From NCBI RefSeq assembly GCF_029407905.1, contig NC_073629.1, positions 50,762,801 through 50,826,800 on the forward strand: DNA of 64,000 bases. The letters run 5' to 3'. The translations under genes were made by a program, and so were the position numbers. Positions 56,555 through 64,000 of this stretch are shown here, piece after piece; positions within the stretch are counted from its first letter, which is position 1, and each line of letters begins with the position of its first letter. The stretch comes from Bubalus kerabau. Lineage: Eukaryota; Chordata; Mammalia; Artiodactyla; Bovidae. Under the pieces are notes generated by a model, which was given only the letters and a program-made list of their open reading frames with translations, was not told the origin of the DNA and made no database searches.

Positions 56555-56670
56555 TAAAAAAAATTAATTAATTAATTTTAATTAGAGGCTAATTACTTGA
56601 CAATACTGTGGTGGTTTTTGCCATACATTGCCATGAATCAGCCACGGGTGTACATGTTGGACTGAAAGGT
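56555..56670 (-). mobile_element. Ruminant L1-like fragment
   Basis: AATTAGAGGCTAATTACTTG, ATACTGTGGTGGTTTTTGCC and ATGAATCAGCCACGGGTGTA are text common in ruminant L1 copies. A second, more worn copy lies at 57600-57740. The orientation was not established firmly. Confidence 0.6.
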
Positions 56671-57325
56671 GTACACTTTTCACATAAGCTCAGCTCTCCC
56701 AGGTACCACTTCTTTCAACACTATTTCACTAAATCCCTTTTTTCTAATTTCTCTTCTTTCTAGAATAGGCAGTAACATAATTTCACCTTCATGTAAATTC
56801 CAGGGTCTTTACCTGAGGGCTGTGTGGCAACTGCTAAATGATGATGGATGGGGTTTAGAAGCCTGAATTACATTTATGATCTGACAGCTAGGAAGACAAG
56901 CAGGCAAAAACCAGGCTAGCAAATGCATTTAAGATTTATTTCTGCCATCTGGACTAACACCAATGATCCTGTTATAGTGTCAAAGGCTACGTCCAAATTC
57001 TAGATAAGCAGACTACAATACAAAATTCCAATGAAGTCTCCCATCTCACAATACTTAATGTAGCATGAGAATTTATCTAGAAATGTCATTGTTTTAGTGA
57101 ATTATTTAATATACTACTATGAAATCTGTAGAAAAATTTGTGATTTCAAAGTAAAAAAAAATTACTTTTCACATCTATAATCAATTATAAATTTCTTATT
57201 ACCAATGTTGATGACTAGTGAATCTAGAAACATTCTGACTGATGCCTGGCATTTTAAAGTTTTACATTTCAAGACTAGGTTTCTCAGATCTAAAATAAGG
57301 TTAATTTCATATATCTAAATTTTAC
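56671..57325 (-). other. FNBP1L intron, no feature recognised
   Basis: About 0.65 kb of intron without a recognised feature. Confidence 0.45.
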
Positions 57326-57454
57326 CTTGTAAATCTGAGGAATCACTACGTAGAAATGTTTGTGCTGTTCTCCATTAAAGTTTTGTAATTGTGCAGCATA
57401 TTCATTCTTATTTTCATCAGCCATATGCGTACGTAGATTCAACTGCTGTTTAGC
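57326..57454 (-). CDS. FNBP1L: FNBP1L coding exon, F-BAR domain
   Basis: The acceptor is AATTTGCCTCTAG and the donor is TACAAG|GTAAAA. It reads in phase 0 as AKQQLNLRTHMADENKNEYA, then AQLQNFNGEQHKHFYVVIPQ, and ends IYK (43 codons). It covers about residues 171-213. The NEYA…LQNFN segment is a well-known conserved part of CIP4-family F-BAR domains. Confidence 0.97.
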
Positions 57455-57599
57455 CTAGAGGCAAATTGGTCCAAATCATTACCAATGAGAAGAGGAGCAA
57501 CAAAATCACAGTTAATTCACTTTTTAGAAGTTATACTAAAACTAGGCTTTTTCTAACTACTGCTATCATTTAAAAGTAAAGGAGATGCTTACAGATCTT

Positions 57600-57740
57600 T
57601 ATTTTTTAATTGAAGGAGAATTGCTTTCCAGAATTTTGTTGCTTTCTGTCAAATATCAACATGAATCAGCCATAGGTATACATATGTCCCCTCCATTATG
57701 GCCAGCCGCCCTGTTGCAATATTCCCTTTCTCTTACTACA
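57600..57740 (-). mobile_element. Ruminant L1-like fragment
   Basis: TTTAATTGAAGGAGAATTGC, ATCAACATGAATCAGCCATA and GGTATACATATGTCCCCTCC match the copy at 56555-56670 in outline and are more diverged. Confidence 0.5.
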
Positions 57741-59624
57741 ATAATAAATCCTCTCCCTTGTAATAAACCATTTGAATAAAATTTCTTCTTAACGAATGGG
57801 TTTTTCTAATTAAATAAATGACAACATTGTGGTTTCTCAGTAAGCATTTAAACAGTAAGCATTTAATCAGAAAAGGAAAAAAAACATCAGCAGTAATTTT
57901 GACAGTTACAAAGTTATCAGTAAAACTTCTCTTCAAACATAATCCAGTTACATTCAACTCAGAACCACAATGAATCCAGGTAACAGTAAAAACGTAATTT
58001 GGGGATAATGTAATGCTTAACAATACTTTCTACCTCTATACAAAACAACAGATATTGATACTTTAAGGAATGCTTAATTAGAATATAGTTCTCTTCATCT
58101 CAAGCTCTTACAGAAATGCTTTTCCAGTGAGTCACATTAATGCCATCTATATTAATGAGAACATCTGCATACAAACAACACAAATCATTAATTCCAGGTT
58201 TACTGGAGGTAATCTAAACAGTTTTCTCAATTGCTTATAAATTAATAGGAAAAAAAAAAAACAAAATAAGAATTGAACTCTTTTCTCAATATTCCAACAC
58301 TCAGTATTCCAAACTCAGTTAATACTCAATATTCCAAACTCCAAATACAGTTTCTCAGTATTCCAAGCTATAAATTGTTACATGAGACTTCTCTGAAAAT
58401 AATAAAAGCACATTGAGAATACACTTCATTATTCTAATCCTAGTTTTTATAATTGTAATCCCTAAGCTTCTAACAGTAGATCCGCAAGTTAGTTCTTCTG
58501 AACTCAGAAACAAACTGACACACCGATATACATAGTAGTCAAGATCTCAAATAAGTTCACAAATATCCATTTAATTCATGGTGTTCTTGAAGATTAAAAT
58601 AAATAAGTACTATGGAAACTAAACACCATTTCCTAAAGTATTTCTAAAGAAAAATACACTTCAAGTTCTAACCTGAGACTCTAAGAACACATTCATTCAC
58701 TTCTTTCCCTTTTCTCCCTCCTCTTACAAACTATGATGAAATGAAGGATTCCAAGTATTCCCTACCCACACGGTTCTTTCTTTCAGGGGAGGTGCCTCCT
58801 ATTTCGTCACTGCTATGATACCTAAAGCCTAGATGAAGGACTCTAACAGGTTATGAAAAAGTATAAGACTAGAAACTAAAACAACTGACACCTTCCCTGA
58901 CATATTCTGGTTTTCACATCTACTGCCTTTGCTTTCTTTTTCTATTTTATATTTCACTAAATTAAAAAAAAATTAATTGTGGCAAAATACACAATACACA
59001 TAAAATTTACCCATCTTAATTATTTTTAAGTGTATAGTTTGATAGTGTTGTATATATTCAGTGTTGTGCAACTGCCTTCCTTTTCTTTAGGAGATACACT
59101 AATTGGCCTGCTCCCTCTTCACCTTTGTTTTTTGTTTTTAATTGTATCAGTACTTACTTAAATCTATGTTTCCTTCCCTTCCTAGACACTGAAAACAGAA
59201 TTCCTCTACTCTGCAGATTCTAAAGTAAATCCTCAAAGTTTTCCCAATTCTCTAATAATTAAAGGGGCTGCAAACAAGGAAAAAAAAAAATAAAAGGAAG
59301 ATATAAACATTAAAGTTCTGAACTAGTTAGGTCAAACTAACTAGTAGACATGTTATATCTAGATTTCAAGATGTATGAACAGTTTCTAAAGATATCTTTA
59401 TAGATAGAAATGAATAAGCTAAAAATGAGAGTCCAGTTAAACCTAATTTGTTTAATACACAAACTATGTATTAAATTAACGTATCAGAAGAGTTCTTAAG
59501 GAGTCAGTGTCAACCAGCAAGGAAGACTCCTGACTCCCACATATAAAACAGTTCTGTTTGCAAGTGTTGTGGTCCACATTTTTATCAAGTAATGCTAACA
59601 CATTGTGTGTATTACATGATGCCT
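57741..59624 (-). other. FNBP1L intron with a degenerate tandem repeat
   Basis: About 1.9 kb. Four spaced copies of CTCA(A/G)TATTCCAA lie at about 58284-58368. A piece at about 58975-59095 (AATACACATAAAATTTACCC) looks like an old L1 3' end. Nothing else was recognised. Confidence 0.45.
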
Positions 59625-59897
59625 AGAAGGCAATGGCACCCCACTCCAGTACTCTTGCCTGGAAAATCCCATGGACAGAGGAGCCTGGTAGGCTGCAGTC
59701 CATGGGGTCGCTAGGAGTCGGACACGACTGAGTGACTTCACTTTCACTTTTCACTTTCCTGCATTGGAGAAGGAAATGGCAACCCAATCCAGTGTTCTTG
59801 CCTGGAGAATCCCAGGGATGGGGGAGCCTGGTGGGCTGCCGTCTATGGGGTTGCACAGAGTCGGACACGACTGTAGCAACTTAGCAGAAGCAGCAGA
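59625..59897 (+). mobile_element. BOV-A2 dimeric SINE
   Basis: Both monomers are present (AGAAGGCAATGGCACCCCAC … and GGAGAAGGAAATGGCAACCC …), with tail CTTAGCAGAAGCAGCAGAAG. It is antisense to FNBP1L. No clear duplication was seen. Confidence 0.94.
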
Positions 59898-61510
59898 AGG
59901 AAATTAATATAGTGAGTGATCAAAATCAGGGATCCAAAAACCCAACAGCAGGATCAAATCTAGTAATTGACATAGATGTAGCATATTCATTTAAAATGTC
60001 AACAGTACAAGTTCTGTCTGAGACACATAAACTTGTAACTCCTCATATATGAAAAGACATGGGGATTTCAGTTAACCATAAACTCAATGAAAGTTAATCC
60101 AAACAACGAATATACATTTAGGGTATAATGTATACCCTACAAAAAAAACCCCAAATACACAATATACATTTAAGGTATAACTGTCAAAAAACCAATATAC
60201 ATTTAGGGTGTAATTAATATAAATTTAGTTTTCAAAACAAGCAAGGTAGTCAAACTCAGAACTGATCAAATTGAACTATACGCCATTTGATACAACATAC
60301 TTTAAGTGGAATATTGGTTAATTAAATGATATCTAAATGGAAGTAGGCATAGTGAAAGGTAACTTGAAGATATTTCATATGTAGAATAGTTGAAGAAACA
60401 GACAGTTCATCTATGGGTAGAGAATCTGCTAAAAATATCTAAATACCTATTTATGAGAAAAATAGATTTGTTACTTCAGTTTTTTTACAAACTGAAAGTG
60501 AACAGGGAGATGAGTGGGGTCAATATAAGGAAATGGTAATTTTTTTTTTTTTTAATGAACAGGCTATTTTAAGTTTCTATATTTCCAGTGACAGGCAACT
60601 TACTATCATAAGAGGTGTAGGTTATTAAAAATAGGGTAGACAAGATAAAAGCATAAGTTATAGCAGAAGATCTTTAAGGTAACTGTAACCTAAAATGTTT
60701 ATGATTTTAGGGTTTTTTAAAAATTGGTAAAGCAAATGGAAGGTAGAAAATAAAGTATTCCTTTCTCCTTACTTTTTCTTCTTCTGATGCTATAGAATAT
60801 TATAAAATTCTAAGGAGAAAATATACTAATGGTGGACCTTTGTATATACAAAAAGAACAGAGTAAGGTTCGTCTATATTTCAAAACTCCAACATTTCAAC
60901 ACTATCACTGTGTCAAACATCCTAAGATAAAGAGCGTACAGCAAGGGAGAAGGAAAAGCTAAGCCACAGAAGTTATAGGACTGACCCTACCAACAGTTAT
61001 GTTATAGAACTTCTGGCCCAGACTCAGTCAATGACAAGAGAGAATTCAGCCTTCCAAAATGAGTGAATGAATTGAACTAATAAACAAATAGCGATAAATC
61101 ACATTTCTGACAGTTTTATCATGTTTTCCTTTCTGTAAAGTTGAGAAGCACACTATCCAGCCTCTATCTGCATACCCTATCAACATACCTTAGACTTTCT
61201 GTCTTATTTTGGAATAGGATAGAAGCTTATTCCTATGAGCAATTACATCTTTCCTATGCACTTTGAATGCAGTTGACATTGTTAATTTTGTTTACTTTCT
61301 CAGACCAGAATTGTAATTTAAAGTACACAAATATTTGTGTATTTTATTTTATTTTATTTATTTTTTTTTTGTCCACCCAGCCTCTATTTGTGTATTTTAG
61401 ATGTACAGTATCTCTTGCAGAAACTCTAATACCAACATGAATATTGTAACTATGCTCCATATGCAAGTAATAATATTTTGATATTAAAGTCAGCTTGAAT
61501 TATTTCTTAC
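59898..61510 (-). other. FNBP1L intron with a degenerate tandem repeat
   Basis: About 1.6 kb. Three copies of (A)ATATACATTTAGGGT-like text lie at about 60108-60215. A (TTTTA)n patch is at 61342-61370. No other feature. Confidence 0.45.
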
Positions 61511-61615
61511 CTTTTCAACATCTGCCTTGGTTGCATTCGTGTCATTATCCAATCTTTCATAACTCTGTTGTGCCTTCTCAGCCTCTCTACATTCTCTTTC
61601 AAATTTCTTTTTACT
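61511..61615 (-). CDS. FNBP1L: FNBP1L coding exon, F-BAR domain (first visible)
   Basis: The acceptor is TTTTTTTAACAG and the donor is GAAAAG|GTAAGA. It reads in phase 0 as SKKKFERECREAEKAQQSYE, then RLDNDTNATKADVEK (35 codons). It covers about residues 136-170 of FNBP1L. It is highly charged and helical, as expected for the F-BAR coiled-coil shaft. The preceding exons (start codon and first F-BAR helices) are beyond 64000. Confidence 0.96.
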
Positions 61616-61689
61616 CTGTTAAAAAAAATTAAAATACTGTAAAATAAAATTAGAGTTATCTCATTTAAAAGTTAATAAACAATACTAAT

Positions 61690-63052
61690 ACTAATAAACA
61701 ATACATGGAACCACAAAAGACCAGTACTGCCAAAGCAATCCTGAGGAAAAAGGAGAAAGCTGGAGGCAAAACCCTTCTAGATATAAGACAGTACTATGAA
61801 GCTACAGTTATCAAAACAGTATGATACTGGCACAAAAAAGACATCAGGTCAATGGAACAGAACAGAGAATGCAGAAATTAGCCAACACACCTCTTTAACA
61901 AAGAAGCCAAGAATATTAAATGGAGAAAAGACAATCTCTTTTGCAAGTGGTGTTGGGAAAGCTGGACAGCTATGTGTAAATCAATGAAATTAGGACACCC
62001 CCTCACATATGTACGAATAAATTCAAAACGTTAAAGACAGTAACATAAAACAGGGCACCATTAAACTCCTAAAAGAGAACATAAGCAAAACATTCTCAGA
62101 TATAATATGTTCTTAGATCAGTCTCCCGAGGCAAAAGAAGTAAAAGCAAAAAATAAACAAATGGGACCTAATCAAACTTTTAAAAGCCTTTGCAAAGAAA
62201 AGCATCAACAAAATGAAAAGACCTATGGAACAGGAAAAAATGTTTGCAAATGATGTGACTGACAAGGGGTTAACATTCAAAATATACAAACACATACAAC
62301 TCAGTATTTAAAAACAAAAAAAAAAGAACAATCAAAAAGTGGGCAGATCTAGAATTTCTCCAAAGACGACATACAGATGGTGAACGGACACATGAAAAGG
62401 TGCTCAATATAGGTAATTATTAGAGAAATGCAAATCAAAACCACAAAGAAGTATCACCTCACACTGTTCAGAATGACTATCATCAAAAAGTCTACAAATA
62501 ATGAATGCTGAAGAGGGTACGGAGGAAAAGGAACTGTTCTACACAGTAGGAATGTGAATTGGTGTAGCCACTGTGGAAACCAGCATGCAGTTTTCTCAAG
62601 AAACTAAAAACAGAACTACCGTATGATCTAGCAGTGCACTCCTGGGCATATATCCAGAAAAGATTAAAAAATACATGCATCACAATATTCACAGCAGCAT
62701 CATTTATAATATTAATAGCTAAGCCATGGAAACAACCCAAATGCCCATCAACAGACAACTGGTTTAAGAAGATGTGCTATGTATATATATACACACACAC
62801 ACACAATGGATGTTACTTGGCCATAAGGAATGAAATATTATCAAAGGCAGCAACATGGATGGACCTAGAGAATATCATACTAAGCAAAGTAAGTCAGACA
62901 AACATTATATAATATCACTTATAAATGAAAGTTAAAAAACAAATACAAATGACGATATATGCAGAACAGAAACAGACTCACAGACATAGAAAACAAACTT
63001 AATCATTACCAAAAGAGAAAGGGGGGAAGAGGGTTAAACTAGGAGTACAAGG
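61690..63052 (+). mobile_element. L1 3' portion (ORF2 end and 3' UTR), joined to BovB
   Basis: L1 order: GATACTGGCACAAAAAAGAC, ACCTAATCAAACTTTTAAAAG, GCAAATCAAAACCACAAAGA, TAGCAGTGCACTCCTGGGCA, CAACCCAAATGCCCATCAAC, then 3' UTR GAGGGTTAAACTAGGAGTAC. A (CA)n microsatellite lies at about 62790-62806. At about 63053 the text switches to BovB, and the next piece of the same L1 3' UTR appears at 63567. Confidence 0.88.
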
Positions 63053-63054
63053 TT

Positions 63055-63566
63055 CAGTTGAGCTATTGCAAATCCTGACAGATGATGCTGTGAAAGTGCT
63101 GCACTCAATATGCGAGCACATTTGGAAAACTCAGCAGTGGCCACAGGACTGGAAAACGTAAGTTTTCACTCCAATCCTAAAGAAAGGCAATGCCAAAGAA
63201 TGCTCAAACTACCGCACAATTGCACTCATCTCACACGCTAGTAAAATAATGCTCAAAATTCTCCAAGCCAGGCTTCAGCAATACGTGAACCGTGAACTTC
63301 CAAATGTTCAAGCTGGTTTTAGAAAAGGCAGAGGAACCAGAGATCAAACTGCCAACATCCGCTGGATCATTGAAAAAGCAAGAGAGTTCCAGAAAAACAT
63401 CTATTTCTGCTTTATTGACTATGCCAAAGCCTTTGACTGTGTGGATCACAATAAACTGTGGAAAATTCTGAAGACATGGGAATACCAGACCACCTGATCT
63501 GCCTCTTGAGAAACCTGTATGCAGGTCAGGAAGCAACAGTTAGAATTGGACATGGAACAACACTAC
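63055..63566 (+). mobile_element. BovB (RTE) internal fragment, first part of a mosaic
   Basis: RT text in BovB order: CAGTTGAGCTATTGCAAATCC, CAGCAGTGGCCACAGGACTGG, then in one open frame MLKILQARLQQYVNRELPNV, QAGFRKGRGTRDQTANIRWI and FCFIDYAKAFDCVDHNKLW (RT motif A, FxDYAKAFD). It stops near GGACATGGAACAAC. Confidence 0.92.
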
Positions 63567-63642
63567 GGGGTTAACAGATACAAACTACTATACATAAAAC
63601 AGATAAGCAACAGGATTTACAAGGAACTATATTCAATATCTT
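63567..63642 (+). mobile_element. 76-bp L1 3' UTR piece inside BovB
   Basis: GGGTTAACAGATACAAACTA, TAAAACAGATAAGCAACAGG and GAACTATATTCAATATCTT are the L1 3' UTR text that should directly follow the L1 sequence ending at about 63052. It takes the place of about 70 bases of BovB RT (motif B region). Confidence 0.85.
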
Positions 63643-64000
63643 CAGAGTACATCATGAGAAACGTTGGACTGGAAGAAACACAAACTAGAATCAAGATTGC
63701 CAGGAGAAATATCAATAACCTTAGATATGCAGATGACACCACCCTTATGGCAAAAAGTGAAGAGGAACTCAAAAGCCTCTTGATGAAAGTGAAAATGGAA
63801 AGTGAAAAAGTTGGCATTCACTCTCTTAAAGCTCAGCATTCAGAAAACGAAGATCACGGAATCCGGTCCCATCACTTCATGGGAAATAGATGGGGAAACA
63901 ATGGAAACAGTGTCAGACTTTATTTTTTGGGGCTCCAAAATCACGACAGATAGTGACTGCAGCCATGAAATTAAAAGACACTTACTCCTTGGAAGCAAAG
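63643..64000 (+). mobile_element. BovB (RTE) fragment, second part of the mosaic, runs off the window
   Basis: Resumes BovB at CAGAGTACATCATGAGAAAC, with the motif-C box RYADDTTLMAK. A short insertion (ATTCACTCTCTTAAAGC-like) follows VGI, then CCCATCACTTCATGGGAAAT, CTCCAAAATCACGACAG and AAATTAAAAGACACTTACTCC. The element continues past 64000. Confidence 0.92.

Larger units (their letters stand above)
29420..64000 (-). other. FNBP1L: FNBP1L (TOCA-1) gene, 3' portion
   Basis: Eleven coding exons on the - strand join with intact frame (105+129+147+204+159+15+110+133+95+149+179 nt = 475 codons including the stop). The product is FNBP1L, a CIP4/FBP17-family protein that bends membranes through an F-BAR domain, binds CDC42-GTP through HR1 and recruits N-WASP through its SH3 domain to start Arp2/3 actin networks at endocytic and other curved membranes. 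About the first 135 residues (start of F-BAR) lie beyond the right edge. Full length would be about 609 residues with all exons and the AVTYI tail. FNBP1 and TRIP10 are the paralogs. The exact text (SYIDVTLEKNSKG) and the BCAR3 neighbour point to FNBP1L. Confidence 0.95.

Noticed and set aside
1..64000. CRISPR arrays, operons, bacterial or phage genes
   Set aside because: The window is vertebrate nuclear DNA. Regularly spaced repeats here are SINEs and simple repeats only.

Overview
This window is mammalian nuclear DNA from a ruminant, most likely a bovid (cattle, sheep or goat group). It carries many copies of Bov-tA and BOV-A2 SINEs, BovB (RTE-type) LINEs and a cetartiodactyl CHR-type SINE. 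Genes are split into short exons with GT/AG borders and large AT-rich introns. Two protein-coding genes were recognised, both cut by a window edge.

Left third (1 to about 15.66 kb, + strand): the last five coding exons and 3' UTR of BCAR3 (NSP2), encoding the C-terminal Cdc25-homology domain that docks on p130Cas/BCAR1. The exons at 1321-1436, 5593-5764, 8341-8452, 11431-11643 and 14541-14719 join in frame to 263 residues plus a stop.

Middle (15.7 to 29.4 kb): an intergenic region between two convergent genes. It is packed with SINEs, three same-strand BovB 3' fragments, L1 3' ends, a complete but dead mariner with both inverted repeats and TA duplications, a poly(A)-tailed retrocopy of unknown source and an acidic-ORF relic.

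Right half (about 29.4 to 64 kb, - strand): FNBP1L (TOCA-1), from the second part of the F-BAR domain (61511-61615) through the HR1 and SH3 domains to a long 3' UTR. Eleven coding exons join in frame to 474 residues plus a stop. Three alternative pieces were read from the sequence: a 159-nt exon (50779-50937), a 15-nt microexon (46043-46057), and a 1273-nt alternative intron in the last exon (31677-32949) that swaps the C-terminal tail. One FNBP1L intron holds two BovB copies head to head, an inverted repeat of about 1.57 kb.

BCAR3 and FNBP1L are tail-to-tail neighbours in human 1p22 as well, so the order is the ancestral mammalian one. BCAR3 acts in Cas/adhesion signalling and FNBP1L in CDC42/N-WASP actin assembly at curved membranes. 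The sequence does not suggest that they are co-regulated. No promoter, CpG island, tRNA, rRNA or CRISPR array was seen. No wholly new system was found. The most interesting signals are the FNBP1L alternative-splicing modules, an L1/BovB mosaic at the right edge and a 36-bp near-perfect palindrome in a BCAR3 intron.
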